64,000 bases of DNA from Simiduia sp. 21SJ11W-1 (GCF_024138675.1 NZ_CP090959.1:1519501-1583500), one strand, 5' to 3'. Counted from the first letter of the stretch, positions 49,353-60,856 are shown. Numbers and translations: made by a program. Notes: generated from the letters alone by a model not told the origin.

Positions 49353-51977
49353 TTAAACCGCCACCTCCTCAATTTGCACAGCGGCAATGCGCTTACCTTC
49401 ATCGGCTGACTTCTGGTAGCTCTCAATTTCATTGAAGTTGAGGTAGCGGTAGATTTCAGCACTCATGGCGTTCAGCTTACCGGCATACTCCAGGTACTCA
49501 GCCGGGGTGGGCAGCTTGCCAAGAATGGCGGCCACTACCGAAAGCTCTGCAGAGCCCAGGTAAACATTGGCGCCTGCACCCAACCGGTTGGGGAAGTTAC
49601 GGGTAGAGGTGGAAATCGCCGTAGACTTGGGCGCGATGCGTGCCTGGTTACCCATGCACAGCGAGCAGCCTGGCATTTCGGTGCGGGCGCCCACGCGGCC
49701 AAACACGTTGTAGTAGCCCTCCTCCATCAGCTGGTGCTCGTCCATTTTGGTGGGCGGGGCAATCCACAAGCGCGTGCTCAGCTCGGCTTTGGTTTCGGCC
49801 AGCAGTTTACCCGCGGCGCGGAAGTGGCCGATGTTGGTCATGCACGAGCCGATGAACACTTCATCGATGTTGTCGCCAGCCACATCAGACAGCACTTTGG
49901 CGTCGTCTGGGTCGTTCGGGCAGCACACGATGGGCTCTTTGATATCGGCCAAATCGATTTCGATTACAGCGGCGTACTCGGCGTCTTTATCGGCCTCTAG
50001 CAACTCAGGCTTGGCCAGCCACTCCTCCATCTTGCGGGCGCGGCGCTCAAGGGTGCGCACATCGCCGTAGCCTTGCTCGATCATCCAGCGCAGCATGGTG
50101 ATGTTGGAGTTGAGGTACTCCTTGATGGGTGCCTCATCAAGCTTGATGGTACAGCCGGCAGCGGAGCGCTCGGCTGAGGCGTCAGACAATTCAAATGCCT
50201 GCTCTACCTTTAGATCCGGCAAACCTTCAATTTCCAGAATGCGGCCATTGAAGATGTTCTTCTTGCCTTTCTTCTCAACAGTCAGCAAGCCTTCTTTGAT
50301 GGCATACAGCGGGATGGCGTGAACCAGATCGCGCAGGGTGATGCCAGGCTGCATTTCGCCTTTAAAGCGCACCAGTACCGATTCAGGCATATCTAATGGC
50401 ATTACGCCGGTGGCAGCAGCAAAGGCTACCAGGCCTGAGCCTGCTGGGAATGAAATGCCCAGCGGGAAGCGGGTGTGGGAGTCGCCACCGGTACCTACGG
50501 TGTCTGGCAGCAACATGCGGTTCAGCCAGCTGTGAATGATGCCATCGCCCGGGCGCAGTGATACACCGCCGCGGGTCATGATGAAATCAGGCAGCGAGTG
50601 CTGGGTGTCGATGTCCACAGGCTTGGGGTAGGCCGCGGTGTGGCAGAAAGACTGCATGGTGAGATCGGCAGAGAAGCCGAGGCAGGCCAGGTCTTTCAGT
50701 TCGTCGCGGGTCATGGGGCCGGTGGTATCTTGCGAGCCCACGGTGGTCATTTTTGGCTCGCAGTAAGTGCCGGGGCGTACGCCTTGGCCTTCTGGCAAAC
50801 CGCAGGCGCGGCCAACCATCTTCTGTGCCAGGGTGAAGCCTTTGCCGGAATCTTTCGGCGCTTCGGGTACGCGGAACAGATCGGTTGGGCCCATGCCTAG
50901 TGATTCGCGGGCCTTTTGGGTGAGGCCACGGCCGATGATCAACGGAATGCGGCCGCCGGCCTGCACTTCATCGAGGATCACGTCAGATTTCAGTGTGAAC
51001 TCAGACAGCACGGTGCCGTCTTCGGACAGAATCTTGCCGTCGTAGGGGCGCACTTCAATCACGTCGCCCATGTTCATGTTGTCTACGGGCGCTTCAAACA
51101 CCAGTGCGCCGGCATCTTCCATGGTGTTGAAGAAGATGGGGGCTACGTTGTTGCCGATGCACACGCCGCCTGCGCGCTTGTTAGGCACGCCGGGAATGTC
51201 GTCACCGAAGAACCACAGTACCGAGTTAGTGGCAGATTTACGGCTGGAGCCCGTACCGACTACATCGCCCACGAAGGCAACAGGCAGGTCCTTGGATTTG
51301 ATGTCGTCAATTTGCTTGATGGGGCCGCGTGTGCCGGGCTCATCTGGGTGCAGGCCATCGCGCTCCATTTTGAACATGGCGTTGGCGTGCAGCGGAATGT
51401 CTGGGCGCGACCAGGCATCTTGCGCGGGCGACAGGTCGTCGGTGTTGGTTTCGCCGGTAACCTTGAATACCACCATTTTGGTTGATTCAGGTACCTTTTT
51501 GCGCTTGGTGAACCACTCGCCTTCGGCCCAGGATTTCATCACGGCCTTGGCGTGTTCGTTGCCGGCCTTGGCCTTTTCTTCCACGTCGTGGAAGGCATCG
51601 AACATGAGCAGGGTGTGCTTGAGCTGTTCGGCAGCGGTGGCGGCCAGCTTGCTGTCGTCTAGCAGCGCAACCAGGGTTTCAATGTTGTAACCACCAAGCA
51701 TCATGCCCAGCAATTTAACGGCAGATTCTGCGTTAATCAGAGGGGAGCTGGCTTCGCCCTTGGCAAGCGCAGACAGGAAGCCTGCCTTGACATAGGCCGC
51801 CTCATCCACGCCCGGGGGAACGCGGTTGGTGATCAGGTCCAGCAGCGTTTCTTCTTCGCCGGCCGGTGGGTTTTTCAGCAGCTCAACCAGCTCCGCCACT
51901 TGCTCGGCGTTCAATGGTTTGGGCGGTACACCTTCGGCTGCGCGCTCTGCAACGTGACTACGGTAGGCTTCAAGCAC
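49353..51977 (-). CDS. acnB: Aconitate hydratase B
   Basis: 874 residues from a GTG (AGAGGA upstream). The N-terminal HEAT-like domain ([20 protein letters not shown]) marks the AcnB type. The swivelling domain has [20 protein letters not shown]. 4Fe-4S ligands lie in [17 protein letters not shown] and [12 protein letters not shown]. It interconverts citrate and isocitrate in the TCA cycle; the AcnB type also acts as a 2-methyl-cis-aconitate hydratase and an iron-responsive RNA-binding protein. Monocistronic. Confidence 0.98.
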   Translation of the reverse strand: MLEAYRSHVAERAAEGVPPKPLNAEQVAELVELLKNPPAGEEETLLDLITNRVPPGVDEAAYVKAGFLSALAKGEASSPLINAESAVKLLGMMLGGYNIETLVALLDDSKLAATAAEQLKHTLLMFDAFHDVEEKAKAGNEHAKAVMKSWAEGEWFTKRKKVPESTKMVVFKVTGETNTDDLSPAQDAWSRPDIPLHANAMFKMERDGLHPDEPGTRGPIKQIDDIKSKDLPVAFVGDVVGTGSSRKSATNSVLWFFGDDIPGVPNKRAGGVCIGNNVAPIFFNTMEDAGALVFEAPVDNMNMGDVIEVRPYDGKILSEDGTVLSEFTLKSDVILDEVQAGGRIPLIIGRGLTQKARESLGMGPTDLFRVPEAPKDSGKGFTLAQKMVGRACGLPEGQGVRPGTYCEPKMTTVGSQDTTGPMTRDELKDLACLGFSADLTMQSFCHTAAYPKPVDIDTQHSLPDFIMTRGGVSLRPGDGIIHSWLNRMLLPDTVGTGGDSHTRFPLGISFPAGSGLVAFAAATGVMPLDMPESVLVRFKGEMQPGITLRDLVHAIPLYAIKEGLLTVEKKGKKNIFNGRILEIEGLPDLKVEQAFELSDASAERSAAGCTIKLDEAPIKEYLNSNITMLRWMIEQGYGDVRTLERRARKMEEWLAKPELLEADKDAEYAAVIEIDLADIKEPIVCCPNDPDDAKVLSDVAGDNIDEVFIGSCMTNIGHFRAAGKLLAETKAELSTRLWIAPPTKMDEHQLMEEGYYNVFGRVGARTEMPGCSLCMGNQARIAPKSTAISTSTRNFPNRLGAGANVYLGSAELSVVAAILGKLPTPAEYLEYAGKLNAMSAEIYRYLNFNEIESYQKSADEGKRIAAVQIEEVAV

Positions 51978-52371
51978 GATGAATATCCTCTGTTTCTGTG
52001 AGTGAAAGCACCTGGCAATAGGCTAGGGAGGCTTTCGTGGCCTCACCCTCGCGGGCAAGGAATCGGGTAATGCGCAGGCGCTGGCACGTGTAAGTTGCGG
52101 CCATGCTGCCTGAAATGCGAGCCTCGTGTTTTGGGCTCTCAGCGGGGTGGGAATTCTACCGGACTTACCGGTCGATGTTAAGTCTACCCTAAGTAAATCA
52201 ACTACTTACATAGCGACTATTCATCGTGTGAATGGCCCTATGGGCGCTCTCGTCACCCCTTTTACAGGGCCTAAGCATAGCAGCGCCAAGGCAGATTGCC
52301 TGTGGATTTGCGCGCCCTTCATAGGGTAAGGTTTGCCCCCGCGCTGTTCTCTATTGGTAAGTCTTGCTGTC
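51978..52371. other. Intergenic region between acnB and the DUF1289 gene
   Basis: 394 bases, divergent. No gene supported; it presumably contains the acnB promoter and leader. A short inverted repeat AAGTA ... TACTT lies near 52191-52209. Confidence 0.45.
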
Positions 52372-52815
52372 ATGTTTAAACCCGTTAAAACCCCGTGTGT
52401 TGGAATTTGCTCAACAGGCATTGGCGACAGTGTGTGCCGGGGCTGCAAGCGCTTTGCCCACGAGGTGATCGACTGGAATGCCTACACCCACGAGCAAAAG
52501 GCCATCATCGAGCAACGCTTGACCGAGTTCCTTACCCAGGTGGTGGCGCGCTATATCGAAATTACCGATGAGCAGCTGCTCAAGGCGCAGTTAGAGATGC
52601 AGCGCGTGCGCTACCGCGACGACCGGCCACCCCTGTGCTGGGTGTTTGATTTGTTTCGCGCAGGCGCCAGCCAAATCAAAGACCCGGCGCAATTTGGCCT
52701 GCGTATTCTCACCGGGCACGCGCCGGCTGAAATCAAGGCCAACCTGGATGCCGACTATTATGCGCTCTCTGTGGCCTATTACGATGCCTATATCGCCCCG
52801 GGGCTTTCGGCCTGA
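52372..52815 (+). CDS. DUF1289 domain protein
   Basis: 147 residues. The N-terminal Cys cluster TPCVGICSTGIGDSVCRGCK followed by RFAHEVIDWNAYTHEQK is the DUF1289 signature (CxxxC...CxGC, possible metal site). The longer C-terminal part (RYRDDRPPLCWVFDLFRAGA) is poorly characterised. Often beside tRNA-modification or redox genes; here it is 47 bases upstream of miaE. Function unknown. Confidence 0.85.
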   Translation: MFKPVKTPCVGICSTGIGDSVCRGCKRFAHEVIDWNAYTHEQKAIIEQRLTEFLTQVVARYIEITDEQLLKAQLEMQRVRYRDDRPPLCWVFDLFRAGASQIKDPAQFGLRILTGHAPAEIKANLDADYYALSVAYYDAYIAPGLSA

Positions 52816-52862
52816 TAGAATGCCGGCCCCTTGCCGCACCCATTTCGCTGAAATTTTTCGCT

Positions 52863-53510
52863 ATGACCGCCATTCCCGAAATTCGCCAATTCCTCCGTTG
52901 CGCCACACCCCAAGGGTGGATAGACGCAGCCTTGCAGGCACCTGAAGAGTTGTTGATAGACCACGCCAACTGTGAGTTAAAGGCTGCCCAAACGGCGCAA
53001 GGTTTGATGTGGAAATACGGCATGAACAATGGCGAAAAATCCCCCTACAACCTGGAGCCCGCCATCGCCTTTGCCTTGCTGAATAAAATGTCGCGCCTGG
53101 CCCGTGAAGAGCTGCGCCACTTTGAGCAGGTGTTGGGTTTCATGAAAAAACGCGCCGTGGCCTACAAACAGTTAAGTGCTGCGCGCTATGCCGCCAGGCT
53201 TCGGGCCGAGGCCCGCACCCATGAGCCGGCCAAACTAGTAGATACGCTGCTTATTGGGGCCATTATTGAGGCCCGTTCTTGCGAGCGCTTTGAGGCATTG
53301 GCACCCCATTTGGATGCCGATCTGCAAAAGTTTTACCTCTCGCTGCTTAAGTCCGAGGCCCGTCATTATCAGGATTACCTCGGTCTGGCCGGCCGGCTGG
53401 AGGCGCCAGAGGTGATAGAGCGCCAGCTCGATCGCTTTCTAGACGCCGAAGTCGCGCTCATTGAATCGCCCGATACGGAGTTTCGCTTTCACAGCGGTGT
53501 GCCTGCCTAG
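52863..53510 (+). CDS. miaE: tRNA-(ms2io6A)-hydroxylase
   Basis: 215 residues. Ferritin-like di-iron helices: EELLIDHANCELKAAQTAQG, REELRHFEQVL, IGAIIEARSCERFEALAPHL, KSEARHYQDYLGLA, giving the E, ExxH pairs of the site. It hydroxylates the isopentenyl group of ms2i6A37 in tRNA. It needs MiaA and MiaB, which are not in this window. Confidence 0.95.
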   Translation: MTAIPEIRQFLRCATPQGWIDAALQAPEELLIDHANCELKAAQTAQGLMWKYGMNNGEKSPYNLEPAIAFALLNKMSRLAREELRHFEQVLGFMKKRAVAYKQLSAARYAARLRAEARTHEPAKLVDTLLIGAIIEARSCERFEALAPHLDADLQKFYLSLLKSEARHYQDYLGLAGRLEAPEVIERQLDRFLDAEVALIESPDTEFRFHSGVPA

Positions 53511-53577
53511 ATCAGTTTTTAGCGGTTTGTGGCCAGCTGAGAGGTGTTTGTTGGCAGGCGCTGGTTTGCGGTTGCTC

Positions 53578-53640
53578 TCGATTGCTCTCGATTAATCCTA
53601 GCTCTTGTCGATTAATCCCAGCTACTCGCGGTTAATCCCG
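53578..53640. repeat. Three imperfect ~20-bp tandem units
   Basis: CGATTAATCCTAGCT, CGATTAATCCCAGCT and CGGTTAATCCCGGGT are spaced by about 20 bases, preceded by duplicated GATTGCTCTC. They lie between miaE and lpxH; the last overlaps the lpxH stop region. Confidence 0.7.
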
Positions 53641-54363
53641 GGTAATAGGGGCTTCCACCAGTGTGCACTCGGTTGGGCTCACCCGCAAAAACCACAGGCT
53701 GTGGTGCCAATCGCCCAGCACAATGCGCTCGCCGGTGCTTTGGCCTAATGCCACCGGGTGGCGGGCCGGCCTGTGGGTGTGGCCATGAATCAACCTGTCA
53801 GCCTTGTGGGTTGTCATCACGCGCGCTACTTCGTCTTTGTTCACATCCATGATGTCTTCGGCTTTCATGGCGGCCATAGATTGGGTTTTAGCGCGTAACT
53901 CCAGTGCCAGCTGGCGCCGCACGGGCAGGGGTTGTGCCAATAATGGCGCCTGCCATTCGGGGCTGCGGGCCTGGGCGCGAAAGGCCTGGTAATCCACATC
54001 ATCGGTGCACAGGGTATCGCCGTGCATCAGCAGGGTAGGCGTGCCGTAGAGGTCTATTTTGGTTGGGTCTTGAAGCAGGGTGGCGCCGGTGTTCTGGCAG
54101 AAGGCGTCGCCCAGCAGGAAATCCCGGTTGCCTTGCATCACGTAAAGCAGAAAGCCTGCGTCTGTATAGGCCTTGAGTGCCTGCTGCACATCTTGCGCGA
54201 GCGGGGCGTCGTCGTCATCGCCAATCCAGGCTTCAAACAAGTCACCTAGAATGTACAGCGCCTTGGCGTGCTGGGCGTGTTCATCCAGAAACTGCAAAAA
54301 CGCCCGGGTGATCTCCGGGCGTTTTGCATCCAGATGCAGGTCTGAAATAAATAGCGTGGTCAT
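53632..54363 (-). CDS. lpxH: UDP-2,3-diacylglucosamine diphosphatase
   Basis: 243 residues. Calcineurin-like metallophosphatase motifs: TLFISDLHLD, ILGDLFEAWIGDDD, MQGNRDFLLG, MHGDTLCTDD, LIHGHTHRPARH. It hydrolyses UDP-2,3-diacylglucosamine to lipid X in lipid A synthesis at the inner membrane. It overlaps the ppiB stop by one base (TGATG), so it is translationally coupled. Confidence 0.97.
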   Translation of the reverse strand: MTTLFISDLHLDAKRPEITRAFLQFLDEHAQHAKALYILGDLFEAWIGDDDDAPLAQDVQQALKAYTDAGFLLYVMQGNRDFLLGDAFCQNTGATLLQDPTKIDLYGTPTLLMHGDTLCTDDVDYQAFRAQARSPEWQAPLLAQPLPVRRQLALELRAKTQSMAAMKAEDIMDVNKDEVARVMTTHKADRLIHGHTHRPARHPVALGQSTGERIVLGDWHHSLWFLRVSPTECTLVEAPITRD

Positions 54364-54857
54364 CAGGCGTTTACAGTGGCCTTTTCGATGATTACAGGCT
54401 CTACCGGTACATCCTGGTGGCCGCCTTTGTTGCCGGTTTTAACGACTTTGATTTGGTTTACCACATCCATGCCTTCTACCACCTTGCCGAATACACAGTA
54501 GCCCCAGCCCTGGGTGTTTTTGCCGGTGTGGTTCAAAAAGCCGTTATCTTTCACGTTGATGAAAAATTGTGCACTGGCTGAGTGCGGGTCCATGGTGCGG
54601 GCCATGGCCAGGGTGCCAACGTCATTGCTCAGGCCGTTATCGGCTTCGTTTTCAATGGGGTCGCGGGTGGGCTTTTGTTCCATGTCAGGCGTAAAACCGC
54701 CGCCTTGCACCATAAAGCCGTCGATTACGCGGTGGAAGATCACGCCGTCGTAGTGGCCTTCTTCGACGTATTGCTGGAAGTTGGCAGCGGTTTTAGGGGC
54801 TTTGTCGAAATCCAGCTTAATAACAATGTTGCCGAAGTTGGTTTGCAGGGTAATCAT
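54363..54857 (-). CDS. ppiB: Cytoplasmic peptidyl-prolyl cis-trans isomerase (cyclophilin)
   Basis: 164 residues with no signal peptide. Cyclophilin motifs: [55 protein letters not shown]. It catalyses proline isomerisation in the cytoplasm. Operon with lpxH and divergent from glnS, an arrangement shared by pseudomonads. Confidence 0.97.
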   Translation of the reverse strand: MITLQTNFGNIVIKLDFDKAPKTAANFQQYVEEGHYDGVIFHRVIDGFMVQGGGFTPDMEQKPTRDPIENEADNGLSNDVGTLAMARTMDPHSASAQFFINVKDNGFLNHTGKNTQGWGYCVFGKVVEGMDVVNQIKVVKTGNKGGHQDVPVEPVIIEKATVNA

Positions 54858-54912
54858 GGTTTTTCCTCAAATTTCTGCCTAGAAACAGGTGTTTGCCTGT
54901 TTGGGAGGCGGC

Positions 54913-54918
54913 TATAAT
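54913..54918 (+). promoter_or_regulatory. Probable -10 element of glnS
   Basis: Exact TATAAT 59 bases before the glnS ATG, in GGCGGCTATAATACGCCC. A TTGCCT at 54893 gives a short 14-base spacing, so the -35 is uncertain. Confidence 0.55.
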
Positions 54919-54977
54919 ACGCCCTTTGTCCGCGCCCGTGAACCGAGCGCCCCGATTTCACCCTATGTTGAGCCCTC

Positions 54978-56648
54978 ATGACAGACACCAAGCCCCAGCA
55001 CTTTCTGCAGCACATCATCAGCCAGGATCTCGCCGAGAAGAAGCACACAGAAGTCGTTACCCGTTTTCCGCCAGAGCCCAACGGCTACCTGCACATTGGC
55101 CACGCCAAGGCAATTTGCCTGAATTTTGGCCTGGCGGCGGAATTCGGTGGGCGCTGTAATCTGCGCTTTGACGACACCAACCCCGGCAAAGAAGACCAAG
55201 AGTATGTAGACGCCATCGTAGAAGATGTGCGCTGGCTCGGTTACCAGTGGGATGGCGAGATCAAATACGCCTCCAGCTACTTCGATACCTTGCACGAATG
55301 GGCACTGCATTTGATTCGCGAGGGCAAGGCCTATGTGTGCCATTTATCGCCCGATGAGGCGCGCGCCTACCGTGGCACTCTCACAGAGGCCGGTAAGGAA
55401 AGCCCTTACCGCAACCGCAGCGTGGAAGAAAACCTGGCCGATTTCGAAAAAATGCGCGCAGGCGAATACGACGAGGGCGCCTGTGTATTGCGCGCCAAAA
55501 TTGATATGGCCGCGCCCAACATGAACATGCGCGACCCTATCTTGTACCGTATTCGCAAGCTTGCGCACCACCAAACCGGCGACAAATGGTGCATCTACCC
55601 CACCTACGATTTCGCCCACGGCCAGGAAGACGCCATTGAAGGCATTACCCACTCCATTTGTACCCTGGAGTTTGCCGATCACCGGCCACTGTACGACTGG
55701 TTCATTGAAAACCTGCCAGTGCCGGCCAAGCCTCGTCAGTATGAATTTGCACGCCTGGAGCTGAACTACACCGTTACCTCCAAGCGCAAGCTCAAGCAGC
55801 TGGTGGACGACAACCACGTAGACGGCTGGAATGACCCGCGTATGCCCACCATTTCCGGTATGCGCCGTCGCGGCTACCCGGCCTCTGCCATTCGTAAATT
55901 TTGCGACATGATCGGGGTTACCAAAGCTGCCAGTACGGTGGATATGGGCATGCTGGAATTTGCTGTGCGCGACCAGCTCAACGAGTCGGCCCCGCGCGCC
56001 ATGTGCGTGTTAGACCCACTGAAAGTCATCATCACCAATTTTGACGGTGATGTAGAAACCATGACGCAACCCATGCACCCCAACAATCCGGAAATGGGTG
56101 AGCGCAAGCTGCCCTTTACCCGTGAATTATTTATTGAGCGTGAAGACTTCACCGAAGACACAACGCTCTCGCGCAAGAAATTCAAGCGCCTGGTGTTGGG
56201 TGAGTGGGTGCGCCTGCGCGGTGCCTACATTATTCAAGCCAACAAGGTTGTTAAAGACGAAGCGGGCCAGGTACTGGAAGTGCATGCGAGCCTGGTGCCA
56301 AATACCGTAGGTGCAGATTCACCAGAGGGCGTGAACCCCCGCGGTGTGATTCACTGGGTATCTGCCACGCACAATATCGATTGTGAAGTGCGCCTGTATG
56401 ATCGCCTGTTTAACGATGAGGCGCCCGATGCCGGTGATAAAAACTACCTGGATGCACTGAATCCCGAGTCGCTGCAAATAGTCAGTGGCGCCAAGGCCGA
56501 GGTGAGCTTGGCGCAGGCAGAAGTGGGGCAGGCCTACCAGTTTGAACGTGCAGGTTACTTCTGCCTGGATAGCAAAAACACCCAGGCAGATAAGCCCGTG
56601 TTTAACCGCACCATCGGTTTAAAAGATAATTGGTCCAGCAAAGTTTAA
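54978..56648 (+). CDS. glnS: Glutaminyl-tRNA synthetase
   Basis: 556 residues. Class I motifs: [20 protein letters not shown] (HIGH) and [11 protein letters not shown] (KMSKS-like, near 264). Gln-specific features include [20 protein letters not shown] and a C-terminal anticodon-binding beta barrel ending RTIGLKDNW. It charges tRNA-Gln directly, so the organism does not need GatCAB for Gln. Followed 42 bases later by cysS. Confidence 0.98.
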   Translation: MTDTKPQHFLQHIISQDLAEKKHTEVVTRFPPEPNGYLHIGHAKAICLNFGLAAEFGGRCNLRFDDTNPGKEDQEYVDAIVEDVRWLGYQWDGEIKYASSYFDTLHEWALHLIREGKAYVCHLSPDEARAYRGTLTEAGKESPYRNRSVEENLADFEKMRAGEYDEGACVLRAKIDMAAPNMNMRDPILYRIRKLAHHQTGDKWCIYPTYDFAHGQEDAIEGITHSICTLEFADHRPLYDWFIENLPVPAKPRQYEFARLELNYTVTSKRKLKQLVDDNHVDGWNDPRMPTISGMRRRGYPASAIRKFCDMIGVTKAASTVDMGMLEFAVRDQLNESAPRAMCVLDPLKVIITNFDGDVETMTQPMHPNNPEMGERKLPFTRELFIEREDFTEDTTLSRKKFKRLVLGEWVRLRGAYIIQANKVVKDEAGQVLEVHASLVPNTVGADSPEGVNPRGVIHWVSATHNIDCEVRLYDRLFNDEAPDAGDKNYLDALNPESLQIVSGAKAEVSLAQAEVGQAYQFERAGYFCLDSKNTQADKPVFNRTIGLKDNWSSKV

Positions 56649-56689
56649 TTTAACACTTTAGAAATACACGATTAAAAGTTGGTATACGT

Positions 56690-58066
56690 ATGTCGCTCCA
56701 GGTTTACAGTTCCTACACCCGTAAAAAAGAGGCCTTCAAGCCGCTCGATTCCGCTTCGGTAAAAATGTACGTGTGTGGCCCAACGGTGTACAACCTGGTG
56801 CACATTGGCAACGCCCGCCCGGTGGTGGTGTTCGATACCTTGTTCCGTTTGTTACAGCGCCTGTACCCGGCGGTAACCTACGCGCGCAACATCACCGATG
56901 TAGACGACAAAATTATGAAAGTGGCCCAGCAAGAAGGTGTGGCCATTGATGTGGTTTCCCGCCGATACGCAGCCGAGTACCAAAAAGATATGGCGGCGCT
57001 GAACAATCTGGAGCCCACTGTCGTGCCTTATGCCACCGGGCACATCGATGACATGATCGCCATGACCGAGGCCTTGATTGAAAAAGGCCATGCCTATGCC
57101 GCCGAAGGGCATGTGTTGTTTGCCGTACAATCCATGGCAGACTACGGCAAGCTTTCAAACCGCTCCCTTGAAGATATGCTTGCCGGCGCGCGTGTAGAAG
57201 TGGCGCCCTATAAAAAATACGCCGGTGATTTCGTATTGTGGAAGCCCTCTGCAGAAGGCGAGCCCGGCTGGGAAAGCCCCTGGGGCCGCGGGCGCCCGGG
57301 CTGGCACCTGGAGTGTTCGGCCATGATCAAAAAGCATTTGGGTGAAACCATCGACATTCACGGCGGCGGCAAAGATCTACTGTTTCCGCACCATGAAAAC
57401 GAGCGTGCACAAAGCTGCTGTGCACACGATGGCCAGCCGTTTGTGAATTATTGGATGCACAACGGTTTTGTGAATATCGATGGCGAAAAAATGTCCAAAT
57501 CGCTGGGTAATTTCCGCACCGTGCGTGAACTTTTGCAAAAGTTTGATGGCGAAGTGTTGCGCCTGGCGCTGTTAAGTGCGCACTACCGTTCGGATATGGA
57601 TTTCTCGGCTGAATTGCTCGAACAATCAAAAACCAATCTGGATACCTTCTACACAGCGCTGCGTGCAGTGGAAGATGTGCCCGTGCAAGACGTTGATATC
57701 AAAAACACCGCGTTTTTTAAAGCCCTGCTTGATGATTTGAATACGCCTTTGGCCATCAGCGAGCTGCATGCGCTGGCCAAATCGCTGAACAAGGCCACCG
57801 GTGATGCCAAGGCGCAGATTAAATCTGAATTGCTGGCTGCAGCCGGGCTATTGGGTCTGCTTTACAAGGCGCCCAACGATTGGCTAACCGCCGGTAGTGA
57901 AGGTGACATTAGCGCCGAACAAATTGAGGCCTTGATTGCCGAGAGCACCCAGGCGCGGGCAGCAAAAAACTGGGCGCGTTGCGATGAAATTCGCGATGCA
58001 CTTAAAGCCCAGGGCGTTGTGCTTGAGGTTACCAAAGAGGGCACGCGCTGGCGCCGTGAATCCTGA
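56690..58066 (+). CDS. cysS: Cysteinyl-tRNA synthetase
   Basis: 458 residues. [20 protein letters not shown] holds the zinc Cys and HIGN motif; GWHLECSAM and [14 protein letters not shown] supply further zinc ligands; [10 protein letters not shown] is the KMSKS loop. The C-terminal DALR-like helical domain is present. Expected operon with glnS. Confidence 0.98.
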   Translation: MSLQVYSSYTRKKEAFKPLDSASVKMYVCGPTVYNLVHIGNARPVVVFDTLFRLLQRLYPAVTYARNITDVDDKIMKVAQQEGVAIDVVSRRYAAEYQKDMAALNNLEPTVVPYATGHIDDMIAMTEALIEKGHAYAAEGHVLFAVQSMADYGKLSNRSLEDMLAGARVEVAPYKKYAGDFVLWKPSAEGEPGWESPWGRGRPGWHLECSAMIKKHLGETIDIHGGGKDLLFPHHENERAQSCCAHDGQPFVNYWMHNGFVNIDGEKMSKSLGNFRTVRELLQKFDGEVLRLALLSAHYRSDMDFSAELLEQSKTNLDTFYTALRAVEDVPVQDVDIKNTAFFKALLDDLNTPLAISELHALAKSLNKATGDAKAQIKSELLAAAGLLGLLYKAPNDWLTAGSEGDISAEQIEALIAESTQARAAKNWARCDEIRDALKAQGVVLEVTKEGTRWRRES

Positions 58067-58148
58067 GCTGGCCGTTTGTAGCCTGAGTTATTAGCGCAGG
58101 CAAATTGTTTAAGTGTGAACATACACTTCACCCATTGAAAGGTTAACT

Positions 58149-59123
58149 ATGTATTCGCCCAGTTTTCGTTTCCGCAGGTTGCGCCGCACGGGTGCCTTGC
58201 GCCAGATGATGCAAGAAACCCACCTGCGCGCTGAAGATTTTATTCTGCCGCTGTTTGTTGAAGAGGACATCACGGCACCGGTGCCTGTGGCCTCTATGCC
58301 GGGCGTTATGCGCTACCCTGAGTCTGATTTGGGCGCACAGGTTAAACACGCCTGGGCGCAGGGCATTCGTGCGGTGCTATTGTTTGGCGTGTCCACCCAC
58401 AAAGATGCCTGCGGCACAGACTCCTGGCAGGAAAACGGTTTGCTGGCGCGCATGATCCGGCTTGCCAAAGAAGCCGTGCCAGAAATGACGGTGATCAGCG
58501 ACAATTGCTTTTGCGAATACACCGATCACGGCCACTGCGGTGTGGTGGCAGATGACGACGTCGATAACGACAAAACCCTGCGCAACCTGCAAAAGCAGGT
58601 GGTGGCTGCAGCCCGCGCCGGCGCCGACATGATTGCCCCCTCAGGCATGATGGACGGCATGATAGGCGCCATTCGCGAGGCGCTGGATGAAGCCGGGTTT
58701 AGCCAGGTGCCGGTGATGTCTTACTCCACCAAATTTGCCTCTGCGTTTTATGGCCCGTTTCGCGATGCCGTAGACAGCACCTTTAAAGGCACACGCGCGT
58801 CTTATCAAATGAACCCCGCCAATGGGCGGGAGGCCTTGGCTGAATCGCTGATGGATGAAGCCGAAGGCGCCGATATATTAATGGTCAAGCCAGGCCTTGC
58901 GTACCTGGATGTGCTGGCCGCTATTCGCCAGCACTCCCACTTGCCGCTGGCGGTGTACCAGGTAAGTGGTGAGTACGCCATGGTAAAAGCCGCGGCGGCC
59001 GCCGGTGTGATAGACGAGCAGGCAGTGGTGATGGAATCACTGTTGGCGTTTAAGCGCGCCGGTGCTGACCTCATTATTAGTTACCACGCGCTGGATGCCA
59101 TCCAGTGGTTAAACCAACAATAA
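58149..59123 (+). CDS. hemB: Delta-aminolevulinic acid dehydratase (porphobilinogen synthase)
   Basis: 324 residues. Catalytic-zinc cysteines in [14 protein letters not shown]; Schiff-base lysines in [15 protein letters not shown] and [31 protein letters not shown]. It condenses two ALA molecules into porphobilinogen in heme synthesis. The three-Cys site marks the zinc-dependent type. Monocistronic or with the small lipoprotein after it. Confidence 0.98.
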   Translation: MYSPSFRFRRLRRTGALRQMMQETHLRAEDFILPLFVEEDITAPVPVASMPGVMRYPESDLGAQVKHAWAQGIRAVLLFGVSTHKDACGTDSWQENGLLARMIRLAKEAVPEMTVISDNCFCEYTDHGHCGVVADDDVDNDKTLRNLQKQVVAAARAGADMIAPSGMMDGMIGAIREALDEAGFSQVPVMSYSTKFASAFYGPFRDAVDSTFKGTRASYQMNPANGREALAESLMDEAEGADILMVKPGLAYLDVLAAIRQHSHLPLAVYQVSGEYAMVKAAAAAGVIDEQAVVMESLLAFKRAGADLIISYHALDAIQWLNQQ

Positions 59124-59139
59124 AATCAGATTACACATT

Positions 59140-59307
59140 ATGAAAAAGTTCATCGCACTTGTAAGTGTTTTTGCAGCAGTGCTGCTCGTAGGTTGCGCAC
59201 CAGAGGTGGGTAGCGATAAGTGGTGTGAAAATATGAAAAACAAGGAAAAGGGCGACTGGACCGCCAACGAGGTGCGGGATTTCGCCAAGCACTGCGTGTT
59301 TAAATAA
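59140..59307 (+). CDS. DUF3012 small lipoprotein
   Basis: 55 residues. Signal and lipobox: MKKFIALVSVFAAVLLVGC (Cys19 lipidated). The mature part APEVGSDKWCENMKN then GDWTANEVRDFAKHCVF matches the DUF3012 family, with two Cys that may pair. Function unknown. It begins 16 bases after hemB, in the same direction. Confidence 0.88.
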   Translation: MKKFIALVSVFAAVLLVGCAPEVGSDKWCENMKNKEKGDWTANEVRDFAKHCVFK

Positions 59308-59353
59308 CGTGGCACCTCTCGCCCACCGGGCGCAGCCGCAGGCTTTTCGCTAG

Positions 59354-60853
59354 ATGTTTTTCACCGATCAACGCGTACATTTTTTCCGGCCTTTCGTGGG
59401 TAAATACCGCGAAGTGGTGGTGGAGTGTGTGCGGCTTTTGTATCAGCGCTTTTACACAGATCTCACAGGCTACGGGCAAGGCCGCAGCCGCGATTTCATC
59501 ATCGATGTATTTGTTGAGGCCATCGCCCGCGCACCTGTGTTGGATCACGACGAGGGCGGGCCGGAAGGGCGCTTTAAAAATGCCCGCGAGCTTGCGGGCT
59601 TTACGCTCAATAATCTCATGGAATTCGGTTGGCTTGAGCGTCAGCTTGATGAGGCCACCTTGCAAAGCCAGTACGGTTTTACCCGCATGGGCCGCGCCTT
59701 TGCTCACCCCTTTGTAGAGAGTGGCAACGCCGATTACCGCTCGCGCAATCGCAATACCCGCAATACCCGCAACAGTTTGCAGGCTTTTTTGGATAACGGT
59801 GAAGTCTACGATCTGTTGGATGCCTACGAGTATTCAGAGCGCATCATCAGCGATTTTGCCGATACCATCGCAGAGCTTGAAGAGCGGCGCCTGCAATTGG
59901 TGCGCGAGGTGGAATCGCGCCAATTGGTAGAGCAGGCGGCAGACCAGTTTTTCGATTTTATAGATACGGTGTTCAAGCCCGATCTGGAAGTGCGGCTGTC
60001 TGCAGATAGCGTAGAGAAATACCGCGATCAAATTTCACAACTCATCAAACAAATCCGTCGCCGCCGCAAATACGGCGGCGAGGGCCCGCAGGCGGAACTT
60101 TTGTGGCAAACGGTCATGGAGCAGCGCCTGCGAAAGCTGTTGCCCAAGCGAGTGGTGGAAGGCCAGTCGCTGTTGGAAAATGTCCTCAACTCCATTGAGG
60201 AGCGGCTACGCAGTGCTTGCGACATTATGTTGCCTGCACTCAGGCGCGCGCTAAACAGTTTTACCGCCCGCGCCGATATGATTATTCGCCAGCTGAGCTA
60301 TCTGCATACCCAATCTACCCATCCGGTGTTGGAGGCCTGCCAGGCGTTGCGCCAGCTACCGGAGCAGGCGCAAGAGGAAAAGTTGGCAGCCCTGGGGCAA
60401 CACTGGGTGAATGCCCGCGCCGGCTGGCCCGGTGCCGAGCAATTCCAGTTGCGCACCCGTGCTGCCCAGCGCGTGGTGCGTGCGCAGGTAGACGATGCGC
60501 CAGATCTGGATGCAGGCTACCAGCAAGCCCAGGCTATTGCCCAGGTGCTGGACCAGGCGTTTCATGTGTCAAGCCTGCAAATGCGCGATTACCTGGCCTC
60601 CCAATTGGTGGGCGAGCGCGAAGTTTCAAGCGCTGAACTGCAAATAAATGATGCGCGGGATCTACTCTCACTTGCACATTTGGTGAGTGTAGATGGCGCC
60701 CAACTTGAAACCGGGCAGCTGCTAAAAATTCTACCCGCCACCACAGATGCCCACGGTATGCAGCAGTTTTCACCTGTGTGCGATGCCGATGGGTATTTTA
60801 GTCAGCGCGAAGCTTTCACTATTCAACTGGTTGATCAAGCCAAGGTCTCATAA
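59354..60853 (+). CDS. mksF: Condensin kleisin subunit MksF (Wadjet JetA-like)
   Basis: 499 residues. Start MFFTDQRVHFFRPFVGKYRE, a MukF-like N-terminal winged-helix region (to about 110) with LDHDEGGPEGRFKNARELAG and NNLMEFGWLERQLDEATLQS. A helical middle follows (ERIISDFADTIAELEERRLQ) and a C-terminal part that would close the SMC heads. A short RNRNTRNTRNS micro-repeat sits near residue 135. It bridges MksB heads and binds MksE. Three bases separate it from mksE. In Wadjet nomenclature this is JetA, part of plasmid-restricting complexes when JetD is present. Confidence 0.88.
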   Translation: MFFTDQRVHFFRPFVGKYREVVVECVRLLYQRFYTDLTGYGQGRSRDFIIDVFVEAIARAPVLDHDEGGPEGRFKNARELAGFTLNNLMEFGWLERQLDEATLQSQYGFTRMGRAFAHPFVESGNADYRSRNRNTRNTRNSLQAFLDNGEVYDLLDAYEYSERIISDFADTIAELEERRLQLVREVESRQLVEQAADQFFDFIDTVFKPDLEVRLSADSVEKYRDQISQLIKQIRRRRKYGGEGPQAELLWQTVMEQRLRKLLPKRVVEGQSLLENVLNSIEERLRSACDIMLPALRRALNSFTARADMIIRQLSYLHTQSTHPVLEACQALRQLPEQAQEEKLAALGQHWVNARAGWPGAEQFQLRTRAAQRVVRAQVDDAPDLDAGYQQAQAIAQVLDQAFHVSSLQMRDYLASQLVGEREVSSAELQINDARDLLSLAHLVSVDGAQLETGQLLKILPATTDAHGMQQFSPVCDADGYFSQREAFTIQLVDQAKVS

Positions 60854-60856
60854 CCT

